Source: Proteromonas lacertae (taxonomy: Eukaryota; Sar; Bigyra; Opalinata; Proteromonadidae). From it: DNA of 64,000 bases. Below, piece after piece: positions 37,046 through 50,483 of the stretch (position 1 is its first letter; each line of letters starts with the position of its first letter). The stretch spans positions 1-64,000 of the forward strand of contig NGBS01000012.1 in NCBI GenBank assembly GCA_002245135.1, read 5' to 3'. The position numbers were made by a program, and so were the translations under genes. The notes beneath the pieces are model-generated. The model worked only from the letters and a program-made list of their open reading frames with translations. It did no database searches and was not told the DNA's origin.

Positions 37046-40000
37046 ATGCAACTTGGAAGAGAGTCAAGAAATTCAAGGACTAGTAGAACCTCTTTAACAG
37101 TTAGTTATGCTGGTCAGGTGAAAAGTAGCCAAGATGAAGCAGTTGAGTTTAGAAGAAGTCTGCATAATGCAAACAACATGATAGTATCACAAAATGAAAT
37201 TAAACATCCAGAGGTTAAAAAAGGTAAGAAGGCCAATAAATCCAAAAAAGATACAACTGCTGATTTGAAAAAGGAATTAGTGATGCATGAGCATATGGAA
37301 GACTTAACCAATTTATTGGATAGATTAAAAACAAATGTAGAGACAGGAATGGAACAACCTGCATATGAAGATGCTATAAAAAGATATGGACCAAATAAAA
37401 TGACTCCACCACCAACAACACCTGAATGGGTGAAATTCTTAAAAGAAATTACCACTGGTTTTTCATTATTGTTATGGGCAGGTGGTATTCTTTGTTTTAT
37501 TTCATTTGGAATTCAAAGAGGAATGAGTGATGTATATTTATATAAATATATATCATTAATTTATATTTCACTAGTTATACTTAGGTATTGTATTATGTGC
37601 AGTTGTATTAATTAGTGGTACATTTTCTTATTGTCAAGAAAGACAATCCAGTCAGTTGATGGATAGTTTCAAGCAATTAATGGCTGATCAAGCTACAGTC
37701 ATTAGAGGAGGTAAAACTATTACAGCTCCAGCAGAATCATTAGTTCCTGGTGATATTATATTAATGAAAGGTGGTGAAAAAGTGCCAGCGGATATTAGAA
37801 TAATTGAATGTAGTGATGATATGCAAGTTGATAATGCTTGTTTAACTGGTGAATCTGAACCATGTAAAAGATCAACTGATTTTCATAATGAAAACCCATT
37901 AGAAGCTGATAATTTAGCATTCTTTGGAACACAAATTCCAAAAGGTAGAGCAACTGGTGTTGTTGTTAAAACTGGTGATAATACAGTAATGGGAAGAATA
38001 GCCAAATTAGCAGTAGCAACAGAAACTGAAGAAACACCAATCTCCAGAGAATTATCTCACTTTATTATCATAATATCAAGTGTAGCTGTTGCATTTGGTG
38101 TTGTTTTCTTCATCATTGGTGTTATTATTGGAACTCCAGTTATTCAATCTTTAGTGTTTATGATTGGTATTATTGTTGCTAATGTTCCTGAAGGATTGTT
38201 GGTTACTGTGACAGTATGTTTGACATTAACTGCTAATAGAATGTACTTAGAGAATGTATTGGTGAAGAATTTAGAAGGTGTAGAAACATTAGGATCAACT
38301 ACGTGTATTTGTAGTGATAAAACTGGAACATTAACTCAGAATATGATGACAGTAGCAAACTTGATGTTTGATTCAAAGATATTTGATTGTGAATGTTCAT
38401 TATATGATAAAAGTGATGTTACAATGGATAGTCCATGTTTTAAGAAATTAATGAGATGTGCTTGTATATGTAATAAAGCTAAATGGGATGAAAATAGTAA
38501 AGTTGCTAAAGATAAAGAAGGTAAAGAAACTCCAGTTCCATTTCTTAAAGAAGTTCATTTAGGACAAGTTGTTGAAAAAAAAGTACAGTGGAAACCAATA
38601 GGAGATGCTAGTGAAAATGCATTGATTAAATATGTTCAAGGATTTTCTGGTATAACTGATGATATTGATACATTCAGAAAAGATTTCCCTATTATTAAAG
38701 AAATTCCATTCAATTCAACTAATAAATATCAAGTAGCAATAACAAAACAAACCGGCAAGCCAAATCATTTAATAACAATGAAAGGAGCTCCTGAAAGAAT
38801 CTTAGGTCGATGTAATAAATATTATGACAATGATGGAAATCTTCAAGATTTAACAAAAGAAGTTTTACACAAGATTGAAGAAAACCAAATCGAATTGAGT
38901 AAGCGAGGATTAAGAGTATTAGGATTTGCTGAATTAGAATTACCAGCAACAAAAGAAGAAGCTGAAGCAATGAATTTAAAACACGAATATCAAGAAGATT
39001 ATCCTTATGACACTTCTGCTCCAAATTTCCCATTAGGTGAAAAAGACAAGCCTCAAACATTTAAAGAAGAATCTGAATGTCCATTAAACTTTATAGGAAT
39101 GACTGCTATGATTGATCCTCCAAGACCACAAGTGCCTGGAGCTGTACAAAAGTGTAAAACTGCTGGAATTAGAGTAATAATGGTAACTGGTGATCATCCT
39201 ATTACTGCTAAAGCTATTGCAAAGAAAGTTGGAATAATTTGGAGTGAAACTGAAGATGAATTAGTAGAAATCAATAAGAAGAATGGATTTTATGATGAAA
39301 AGAATCCGAAAGAAAGAACTGCTGAAAATGGTTATAGAGAACCTGCCTTAGCTGATGCAATCGTAGTTCCTGGAAATGAATTTGGAGTTGATACACCTGA
39401 TGAAGTATGGGATGATATTTTGAGTCATTCTCAAGTTGTATTTGCTCGAACAAGTCCTCAACAGAAGTTATTGATAGTAGAAAACTGTCAAAAACGAGAA
39501 GAAATTGTAGCTGTAACTGGTGATGGAGTAAATGATGCTCCAGCGTTAAGAAAAGCTGATATAGGAATTGCGATGGGTATAATGGGAAGTGCCGTAAGTA
39601 AAGATGCTGCTGATATGATTCTGTTAGATGATAATTTCGCTTCGATTGTTCAAGGAGTAGAAGAAGGTAGATTGATCTTCGATAACTTAAAGAAATCTAT
39701 TGTTTATACTTTAACTTCCAATATTCCAGAGTTAGGTCCTTTCTTATGTTATATTACTATTGGTATTCCATTACCACTAGATACAATAACAATATTATGT
39801 ATTGATTTAGGTACAGATATGGTTCCAGCAATTGCTTTTGCTTGGGAAGAAGCAGAAAGTGATATAATGAAAAGACCACCAAGATATGCCAAAGAAGATC
39901 GATTAGTGACTAAGAAATTGATATTTATGGGTTATTGTGAGATTGGTGTATATCAATGTGTTTGTGCATTATTGACATATATTATTGTTATGGATGATTA

Positions 40001-41135
40001 TGGTTTTCCAGCAAAGATATTACCAAGAGCTGGTTCTAATGATAATTGGGGAAAACAAACGTTATATTGTTCATTTACTGGTGGTGTATTTAAGAATATT
40101 AATGGTGAAGAATATCCTAAAATGGATCAGATTAAGTTTGATCAAGGTAATGCAACTGTTGAAGCAATTCATCAAGCTTTTCAAGATGGTTATTGGTTTT
40201 ATGATCCAGGTTTTAGTCAAAAGCATCTTGAGAAATGTTTATTTGCTGCTAGAAACTTTGAAAGTAGTGGTACTAAACAAGATGGATATGAAAGATTCTT
40301 CAATGTTGGTAGTTATGGTGATAAGGAATTATTAGTTACAGATTTAGCAGTAGAAGGACTTTATGAACAAGGAATGGTTGAATATATTCCTTATAGATCA
40401 GTACATTCAGTATTTTGGGATAATAATTGGTTAAAATGGAATCCTGAGGATGGTGCTGCTGATGGAATGGGTTCTGGACCAGCAGATTCAATTACCTATC
40501 TTTACCAACCAAATGGATTATATCAAGTATTATCCAAAACTCAAAGTGGTAAAGATGCAATAGGAATGAGAGGTTCTGAAGATTTTGTTACTTATCATGG
40601 TGATACTGAAGGAATAAATCCAAAGAAATGTTTTAATAATGCGACATTGGTACAAGGTAATTCAGAAGTAGAAGGTTATCAATTCCCATATAATACAATC
40701 TTTGAAAAAGGTAGTAAAAAGAATAGAATTAATATTGCATCAAGAATGTGTCAAAGAGAAGCATTATCCCATGCTCAATGTGCTTACTTCGTGTCTGTTG
40801 TTATGGTCCAATGGGGAACTAATTTAATTTCTAAAACAAGATTGAATAGTTTATACAACCAAGGAATGAAAAATTATGCTATGAATTTTGGTTTTATCTT
40901 TGAAACTTGGTTAGCTATGATGTTGTGTTATGTTCCACCATTTTGTACTGCTTTTGGTACAAGACCTTTGAGAATTACTCACTGGTGCTGTGCTTTCCCT
41001 TGGTTTATTGGGTTAGTTTGTCTAGATGAATGCAGAAAATACATTATGAGAAAGAAAGTTGTTATGTATGCAGATAAAGCAACAAAGCAAGTGTTTAGAG
41101 AACCGTGCTGGTTAGAAAGAAATACATACTATTAA
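37046..41135 (+). CDS. Na+/K+-type P-type ATPase alpha subunit, copy 2
   Basis: Tandem paralogue of the preceding gene, 183 bases downstream on the same strand, with one intron (37532-37574) and an intact frame. All P-type motifs are present (TGES, VANVPEGLLV, CSDKTGTLTQN, TGDGVNDAPALR, TLTSNIPEL, LGTDMVPA). The M7-M8 loop is again about 280 residues. The C-terminus is WLERNTYY, whose last two tyrosines match the terminal Tyr-Tyr of animal alpha subunits. Long stretches of the P and N domains are almost identical in DNA to copy 1, while the N-terminus, M5-M10 and the loop differ. It should pump Na+ out of the cell; whether K+ is counter-transported cannot be told. Confidence 0.93.
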
Positions 41136-41293
41136 ATTGTGAAATGACCAATCTTCATTATATTATTGTTCTTTATAAGAGTTTTATTCTCAATTAACGT
41201 ATAAGGATGATAGTCATAAGTTTTTTGGGGGGTTTCTGTTTGAAAATGAATTATTATAAGATATAAGTTTGAATTCTGATTTGATCAGAAAAA

Positions 41294-43062
41294 ATGTGTT
41301 TCAAATTTATCTCTCTATTTTGTATATTTACACTCGCTTTTTGTGTAAAATCTGATGAATTTCGATTAGCTACTGCGATTGGAGATCATATGGTTTTACA
41401 AGTATGTCATTTTTTTATAATCTTACTTATTAGAGAGCGCCTGAAAAATCAGCTTTATGGGGATATTCAACACCTTCAGATGAAGTGACTGCCCACTTTA
41501 ACGGAGGAAATTATTCTTCTAAAGCAAATGAAGTAGATGGGTATAAAATTTGATAAGATATATTCAAAAATAGAAGATGGAAAGTGTTATTACCTCCCAC
41601 TGAAGCTAGCTATACTTCTTATACAATAACAGTAACTTCAAAACAACATGATAATGTTTTAACCATAAAGGATGTATTATTTGGAGACGTATGGTTTTGT
41701 TCAGGTCAATCTAATATGGAAATGACAGTCAAGCAAACCAATAATGGTAGTTACTTTATTCAAGATTCTGTGAATTATCCTTACATAAGAGTAAGATCAG
41801 TAAGTGAAACTTGGTTAGAAACACCAATTGATGATTTGAATATATCATTATACAGACAAAATTGGATGGTAAATGGTCCAGATGCAATAGGTGGTGAACA
41901 ATGGACATATTTCTCAGCTGTTTGTTATTATTATGGACTTCTATTACATAAAAGATTAAATGTATTAATATTATTTTTATTTTATTTTTTTATAATATTT
42001 TTTTCATAGATTCCAATGGGTTTATTCTCATCTCCCTATGAAGGAACATTAATAGAACCATGGACACCTCCAGAAGCTTTAGATCAAGTATATTTCTAAT
42101 ATAATAGTAATAAATAGTGTAGTGAAGTACAAAAATCAAAACCACCACAACCTCCAAATTACCATCCATCATCATTATATAATGCTCAAATACATCCATT
42201 TCTCAATATGACAATAAAAGGAATGATTTGGGTTCAAGGTGAAGCAAATGTTGCATATAATCCTGGTAATAGACAGAATAAAGCTGGATATGCTTGTATA
42301 TTCCCTCAAATGATAAAATATTTAAGAAAATATTGGTCTGAAGTACCAGATACAACTAATTCATTATTTCCATTTGGTTTTGTAACTTTAACAGGATATA
42401 GCAATAATGGTATTTCTTATGGCCAAGAATGTAATTTGGCAGCTTTAAGATTCTCTCAAAGAGCAGAATACCCTTATACTCCTAATCCTGATTTACCAAA
42501 CACATTCTCAATTGATTCAATTGATTTAATGGATTCTTTAGAACCAGGAAACCCTTATGGACCAGTTCACTGGAGATTTAAATATGAAACATCTGTTCGA
42601 TTATCTAATTTAGCGCTTGAAAAAGTGTATGGGCTGAATGATTTACCAAACGCAATTCCAGTATATGCAGGATGTGAAATAATCGATAATTCGATATTAT
42701 CTGTAAAGATAAATAAAACTTTAATAAAAACAGAAAAGATACTAATAAAAAATGCATTTGGATTTGATGTTTATAATAATGAAACCAAGAAATGGATTCA
42801 AGTTCCAATTGTGAACAATACATCAATCATTGACGATTATTCAATAAAAATCAATATATCTAGTGTTGGATCTAATAGAGTAAGTAGAATTAGATATAAT
42901 TGGTATGAAAATCCATGTTGTCCTTCGGTTTACAGTAAGACAGGTCCTTATCGTTGCTATTTACGAGAATGTGCAGTGTATTCTTCCAAATCTGAACTTC
43001 CTTTACCGTTCTTCAGATCAAATATTACTAATTCTAGATGTATTTTGGAAGAAACCTTCTAA
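41294..43062 (+). CDS. Sialate O-acetylesterase family SGNH hydrolase, secreted or lumenal
   Basis: The start at 41294 gives a clear signal peptide (MCFKFISLFCIFTLAFCVKS). Five exons join in frame (introns at about 41402-41433, 41542-41573, 41962-42009 and 42091-42117). Family features: DHMVLQRAP near the mature N-terminus, the nucleophile block FCSGQSNMEM (about 41697-41730), IPMGLFSS, and MIWVQGEANVAYNPG. SIAE-type enzymes remove O-acetyl groups from sialic acids or other sugars. The GQSN Ser is present; the His of the C-terminal catalytic pair cannot be assigned by eye. The frame is intact to TAA at 43062. Confidence 0.85.
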
Positions 43063-43301
43063 ATAGATTATATTGAAGTAATTGCTCATTATGAATATGT
43101 TTTGGCTTGCTTTTAACTTCATTAATATCGATTATGCTATCTGACGTGTATAAGTGCGCCCACCTCATTGGAATCAAAATCAAAAATTAGAGCTATTTGC
43201 AAAAATTATTTTTCGATTATATTTTTGTTTTGTTGAAAAAATGAAAATGGTTTCTAGAAAAAATTTAATTGGGTCATCAAAAATTATTCTTACATTTTCT
43301 A

Positions 43302-44511
43302 ATGCAAGTTATTGTTTACATCTATATCGTTGTAATCTTTGTAGTGGGAATATTAGGTTCTTATTTACCTTATCTTGTACTTCGATCAGGTAAGACTCCA
43401 TCTAAGTTTCAGGTATATAATAATTGCTTAATCTTCTATAGTCTGCATTCTTAAAATATGCAAACTGTTTTTCAGGAGGTGTTCTACTCGCTGCAGGATT
43501 AGCGCATATGGTTCCTGAACGTATAGTGATTTAGTTATTCTTTGTTTAGAAACGGAGGATGCCGAAGTTCTTGGATTAGAAGGACCTACAGCACAAATAT
43601 TCATACTAATCGGTTTGCTATTTCTTCTTTTCTGTGAATATTCAGGTTTTGTAACCTTTGCTATGGAGCACCTTAGAGATAAACATTGCCCCGAAGATGT
43701 TGAAATGGTAGAAACAGGAAAATTAGAGTATTACTCATCATTTTTATTCAATAGTTCAAAAAATGAGATTCTAATTGAAGAAGCAGGAGTTATCAAAGAC
43801 GATGTTGAAGAAAATGTAGAAAGATTACCCTCAGAGATAGTAACAACTATGAAAAGTGCCTGTTGTGCATATAACAAACAATATGGAGACAAACCAACAG
43901 CATGTATTGTCTGTCAACCACATCCAGAAGGAGAGGAGAAAGATGGTATAATCAAGAGTTGTCATACTCATCTGTTATATCATGCAGTACTTAGATTTGA
44001 CCATGAACTTCATCATAAGCATGAGCATCCAGAAGGAGACCATCATAGTGCAATTATTGGTAAATCTTTACCAGTAATTATGATATTGGTTCTATCAATT
44101 CATTCAATTTTAGAAGGATTAAGTTTAGGTGCTGTTAGTAGCGCTACTTCAATGACTTCTACATTTATTGCTATTGTTGCTCATAAAGGATTTGCTGGTT
44201 ATGCAATGGGAGCTGTTTGTAGAAAATCTACTATGTCTGCTTTGAGTGTACTTCCTGGTTTCTTAACATTTAGTTTAATGTCTCCTATTGGTGCTATTAT
44301 TGGAGCTTTAGTGTCCAATGCTATGGATGGAAATGCGCAAACATGGTTTGCATGCGTATTCAAAGGTATTGCTGCTGGTACTTTTCTTTATGTTGGTTTA
44401 ATTGAAGTAATCATTCATGAATTACATGAAGAGAATGAAAACAACTTGATGAAACTTCTTTTCATATTTATTGGTACTGCAGCTATGGCTGTCTTGGGTT
44501 ATTATGTGTAA
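43302..44511 (+). CDS. ZIP-family metal ion transporter
   Basis: ZIP proteins move Zn2+ or other divalent metals into the cytosol. The start at 43302 opens directly into TM1 (VYIYIVVIFVVGILGSYLP). A GTAAGA...TTTCAG intron (about 43389-43475) joins LRS to GGVLLAAGLAHMVPE in TM2; a second lies at about 43521-43549. The cytoplasmic loop is His-rich (HHKHEHPEGDHH). TM4 carries the metal-binding HSILEGLSLG and TM5 HKGFAGYA, matching the ZIP signature. About 370 residues, intact to TAA. No signal peptide is needed. Confidence 0.92.
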
Positions 44512-44697
44512 AGCATATTATCTAATTTATCGATATAATTGGCTATATATAAGTGCTATTTGTTAATGTTGTTTTGTGTTGAGATATAAATTATTGTTTA
44601 TAATGAAAATCGTTAAATAATTGTCACATCAAATGAATGATGTTTTTTGTTCAAACATTTTTGTTTTTGTTTTATAATTCTTTTATCTTGTTAATTC

Positions 44698-47600
44698 ATG
44701 TATATTATCACTTGGATTAACCAATTTTCGTGTTTGTTCGCTAAATCATTCAAGATATTCTACAGAAAATGGACTAGTTCTATATACTTCCTAATCTTCC
44801 CAATCCTTTCAACAGTTGTCACATATTTGATAACAACTATTGGGTATACCTAATATTATCATTTTAGCTCTACTACTCTTCAACCGAAGCTAGTTAAAGC
44901 TGATTTCTATAATTGTAACATTTATAACGCAATAAACTTGAAAACAGGTCGTATATATTTCATTTTATACTTCTAGAATATTGTAATTTTGTTGGACTCT
45001 TTTATAATGAAGATCATAAATTCGATGGACTTGTCAATTATACATCCTCTTATATGAATAAGAATGAAATTTCAAATACAATATTTGAGAATAAAACAAC
45101 AGCATTAGAATACCTTTTCAATAATCCAGGAAAGTTAAGGAATTTAGTTGAATTTATAAGCAATACCAAATATAATTTATATTATAATGATACAACAAAT
45201 ATAGGAGATGCTTTTAACCATGTAGAAGAGGGATATGAAAGAAATGGTGTTAGTTCTATCACACTTAAGTTGACTGTATTTATTATTGTTTATTATTATC
45301 TATTTTAGGCGACAATAGATAGTGCAATAATGTCTTATTCTTCAGGAAAGGAAATTTCAATTAATCCATCATTAATGAAGATGAATTCATTTACTGACAG
45401 CAATGATGATAGCGCATATTCGAAAGACTATACAATATACGTAATGGCTTGTGGTTTGGTACTTTGTTGTGGAATGATATTAAATTTATCAGTTTATATG
45501 AATTATATTTTGTATGAAAAAGAGAATGAATTATTAAAAACATTGAGAATGATTGGTTTATATGAAAGCGCTTATTGGATCTCATATTTTATATTATCTG
45601 TTATTTTATCTGCATTAATTGCTCTTATTACAATTGCTTTAGGTTTTATATGTAATATGGATGTGTTTAAATATGTTGATTTTAGTGTTTTATTTATTAC
45701 ATATTTCTTAACAATGTTGATGTTCTTTTCATATGGTTCATTCTTTTGTAGTTTTATTAATAAGTCTTCTAGATTGAATTTTGTCTTGTATATTTATACT
45801 ATAATATAAAACATTTATAGAATTGGATTATTGATCTTTACAGTTTCATTTAATGCAGGAGCTTATGGGTTTTTTACCATGTTGTATTTATATATTATAA
45901 TATTTATATATATAGTTATAATGGTAACTTTGGTTTAAAAATCGTACTTGTCATATTCCCATCATATCATTATATAACTCTCATTTATAATTTTATGACA
46001 GTTATTCATTCAGGAGGTAGTGCAAAGTCGTTAAATCAATTTCATTGGTCAGATTTAGGACTACAAGAATTCAAAAAAGTAGAGTTAGTAGTAAGTTCTG
46101 ATATATTGTTATTTGAATTTCTAATTTCATTGATTCTTTTAGTGTTTACTTGGTATATTAGTCAATCATTGGATAATTCTCAAGGTGCAAGAAAAGGATT
46201 ATTCTTTATGTTTAAAAGATCATATTGGGATAGAAATGCTAATAATAATCAACAAGTGAATGAAGGTGACACATTAGCTAAGTTACAGAAACAATCAAAT
46301 GATGAAAGAAGTATAATCATTCACAAACTGTCAAAATCATTTGGAACAGTTAGAGCTTTGAAAGAAGTAAGTCAAGTATTTGAAAATGGAAAATGTACAG
46401 CTTTGCTAGGGCAAAATGGAAGTGGAAAAACAACATTAATCTCAATCTTATCAGGTCAATTGAACCTCACATTTGGTAATTCATTTATCAATAGTTGTGA
46501 TATTAGAACTCAAGTTAGTCAGATTCAAAGTATGATTGGAATTTGTCCACAATTTGATCGATTATGGGATGTATTAACAGCTGAAGAACATATTAGATTG
46601 ATGTGTATATTTCATAGAATACCTCTAAATGAACTTACATTTACATCATCAAAAATACTAAGTGATGTAAACTTATCAAATGAAAGAAATCATTATGCAA
46701 CAACATTTAGTGGTGGAATGAAAAGAAGATTGTCATTAGGTTTAGCATTAGTTGGTAATCCATCAATAATATTCTTAGATGAACCAACAACTGGAATGGA
46801 TCCAGTAAGTAGAAGAATGATATGGGATTTAATTGAAAGAACAAAGAATAATAAGATTATATTATTGACTACTCACTCAATGGAAGAAGCTGATGTTTTG
46901 GGAGATAAAATCTGTGTATTGAGTGATGGAAGAGTTAGAGCAAGTGGAACTCCGTTATATTTGAAGAATCATTTTGGTAGTGGTTATTTGATTAGAATTA
47001 CTTGCAGTAAAGAATATGTGAAAGAGTTGAATGTAATAGTGAAAAGACATTTTGTTGGTGCAAGTGTAGTATATGACAAAATGGGAACTTTAGAAATATC
47101 AATTCCAACTAATTTGCTATTACATTTATCAGATTTTCTCAAAGACTTAAATGAAACATATAAAGACATTAAAGAATGGGGTATTAGTAGTACAACATTG
47201 GAAGATGTATTTATGAAATTAATTTCAAAAGATAAGTCAATTAATGAAGAAGGAAATAAAGAGAATAAAGAAATGGTTTGTCCATTATGTAATAGACATC
47301 AACCTGATTTTGTCACATTATTTACATCTAATGGTATTGGTGTTGGTGTAGCTGATTTAGTATGTCAATATTGCGCTGAAGGTAGAAGTATTGAAGTAGG
47401 TGGTGATGGTAATGGAGTTCCAGATCAAGATATAAACAATAAAAAGAATGAAGAAGATTTAACAAACCAAAAATCAACTTCTCATAAAGCAATGAATATA
47501 ACTAATTCAGTGGTTAAACAATCACATATCACTTGTACATCTCAAGTAGCTGCAATTCTATATAAGAATATTCATATTCAATTTAAATCAAAGAAAAGTA

Positions 47601-50398
47601 ATTGTTGTGTTATTTTTGTATTTTTGATTCTTGTATTAGTATCTGCTTTAGTTGGAGCAAAGAAGAATAACGAAACAAGTTGTATTGGAAGAGTATATAT
47701 TTACTTTGTTATATTTTTTTATATATAGGGTCATAGCTATTACTGTTATCTTGATGAGTTTATAAATGAATTTGATAGAGTCAGTTCATGTTCCAGCCAC
47801 AAATACAACACTTATTATGGTAAATACGAATATCAATGGAGTAAAATAAAAGAAGCTTTGAGGTATTGTTTATATGATTATATATATATATATATATATA
47901 GTGCTAGTTCTGGCTATCCTAATTATACTGAGTGTTATGACAATAATGCAGTTAAGATATTAATAGATACATCTGCTGTAAAAGATAGTATTGATTCATG
48001 GAATTTCAGTGGTATTGTTGATGATAATTTAGATGGAGAATATACTGATACAGAATATAAAGTTGATTTTAAATATTCCAATGATGTTTTAGGAGATAAT
48101 ATAGTTGGAATTAATGACATTAAGAGTGAAGTTAATTGTGATACAATTAACAGATTTTGTCCAATTATAACAAAACATTATACAGCTGGAGGATTAAAAT
48201 TTGAAAAAATACAACAATCATCCAATAGAATAGATTTTGATTATTCAATTTAGTATATATATTATTATAATATAATATAAATAGTCGAAAAATATCCACT
48301 CAGATGACTATAAGTTCATCTGATACAAATTGTTATAGAGGATATTCTTATGATTCAAAGTCTATATACTCTATATGTGATTCCCTGTTATACATTAATA
48401 TGATGGATAATGGTTTAGCTTCTCATTATAATGTATATTTTTTTATATATTAAATATCAATAGCTTTTAGATGATGAAGAAGATGATGATGTTATTATTG
48501 TTAATTATTTCGCATTTCCAAATTTAGATTATATTCCTTTATATGATCCTGAAGGAGGTAAATTACAATCAGTTTTCTCTATTTTAACAATGTTAATGTT
48601 AATGTCTCCAGGTTTATCAATTATAGTTGAAGAATTGAATGGAAGATTATTGCCTCAAATGAAGTTACATGGTTTGAATTTTTCAACATATGTTATTGGT
48701 AATGCCATATATTGTTTCATTTATCCATTTATAAGTTGCATATTGTTGTTGATATTGAAGTATAATAATTATATTATATATATAAATATAGTACAATTGT
48801 TGGTTCAATTGCTTATGATTCAGCGAATTATTTGTGGATGTTTTTGATATATTTCTTATGGTCTTACTGTCAAGTTTGTATTATTTTCTTCATTGCCTCA
48901 ATAATAAGAAGTAAAGCTGTTTCAAAGATCATTTGTTTGATTATATTTATTACTCCACCTGTTGTTACAAATGTGATGGAATTGTATATATATTTGTAAT
49001 ATATATATTCTTTTTAGTGAAACAGAATATCCACTTATTTTACAGTTATTACCACCATTTGCTTTTGCTCATATTGTTACTGGATTTCTTGCAGTATAAT
49101 TCTGTTTTTATTATTTCATTTTAGTATGGAAGTGATGTAATTAATGGTGATTTTCAGATTAGCCAATGTTTCTATTGGATGTTTATTATTTCCACTATTC
49201 TTTTGATAATTGGATTGATGATTATAATGATTCATGATTATTCTACAGTATATTGTCATATCAATAATATACATTTTCCACAGTTACCTACCTGTTCTAA
49301 AGAAAAAGTATATTCTGAATTAGTTGATAAAGAAGGAATTACATCAGTAGAGGTAAATGAAAGTATAGATGATGATGTAAACCAATTGAATGATTCTGTG
49401 ATGAAAGGAGTAGAAAAGGATGATTTGATCTATATAAAGAATTTGAAGAAAATATTTAAATCAAGAGGAAGTACAAAAACTGCAGTTAAAGATTTATGTT
49501 TAAAAGTAAAAGAAAATGAAATATTTGGCTTGTTAGGACCAAATGGAGCTGGTAAAACAACATCATTAGAAATATTATGGTATATTTGTTGTTTTTATAT
49601 CTTTATAGTGGTTTACAGCAAAGAACTTCAGGTGAAATAATGATAGATAATCATTTAGTAAATGGAATTAGTGATGTAAGAGAATTAGTTGGTGTTTGTA
49701 CTCAATTTGATGTATTATGGAATGATTTAACAATAAAAGAACATTTAGAGTTTTACAGTTTATTAAAAGGAGTATCATTGAAAATGATAAAATCTGTAAT
49801 AACAAGTGCAGCTGAATCATTAAATCTTGATGGTGATGTTTTTTATTTATGTCCTGGTGCTTTAAGTGGTGGAAATAAAAGAAGATTGTCTTTAGCAATA
49901 TCACTATTAGGAAATCCAAAATTGATATTGTTAGATGAACCAACAACAGGATTAGATCCAGAGAATCGTCGATTTATATGGGATGTTATAAAAGATATAA
50001 AAGAGAGTGGAATATCAATTGTATTAACAACTCATTCAATGGAAGAAGCTGATGCATTATGCAGTGAAATAGGAATTATGGTAAATGGAAGTTTACAATG
50101 TATTGGAACTCATCAGCATTTGAAAAACAAATATGGAAGTGGATATAAACTGAAAGTCTTATCTCCTAATGAAGAATGGGATAAAGTTGATAATATTATT
50201 ATGAAGAATGTATGTCCAACAGCAGCAGTTGTTAGAACTTCAGGTAAAACAAGAACTTATCAATTGAATTGTGAGAATAATGATATTACTAGTGTATTTG
50301 AAAAATTGCATGAAGTGAAAGATGATGCAATAAGAGAATGGAGTATGAATCAATCTTCTTTGGAAGAAGTGTTTATTAAATTGTGTCAAGAAGAATAA
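44698..50398 (+). CDS. Full-size ABCA-type lipid transporter
   Basis: Two halves, each TMD plus NBD. The start at 44698 gives [10 protein letters not shown] followed by TM1. At least a dozen short introns are removed in frame. NBD1: Walker [11 protein letters not shown], signature [12 protein letters not shown], Walker [14 protein letters not shown] (about 46400-46810). NBD2: [36 protein letters not shown] (about 49530-49960). A large lumenal loop follows TM1, and a second loop follows TM7 (47720-48540), as in ABCA proteins. Between NBD1 and TMD2 is an insert with two CxxC pairs (47279-47375). About 1,700 residues with no frame break. ABCA proteins export or flip lipids; the substrate here is unknown. 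Confidence 0.93.
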
Positions 50399-50483
50399 AA
50401 TATTATATTGTTGTTTTTAAATAATTGTTTGTAAATATATAAAAACAAATGATTGAAAAATAAATAAAAAATATACATAATAA

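Noticed and set aside
43389-43475. A frame break in the ZIP gene between TM1 and TM2
   Set aside because: A GTAAGA...TTTCAG intron joins TCA-G to GA-GGT in frame and gives the expected TM2.
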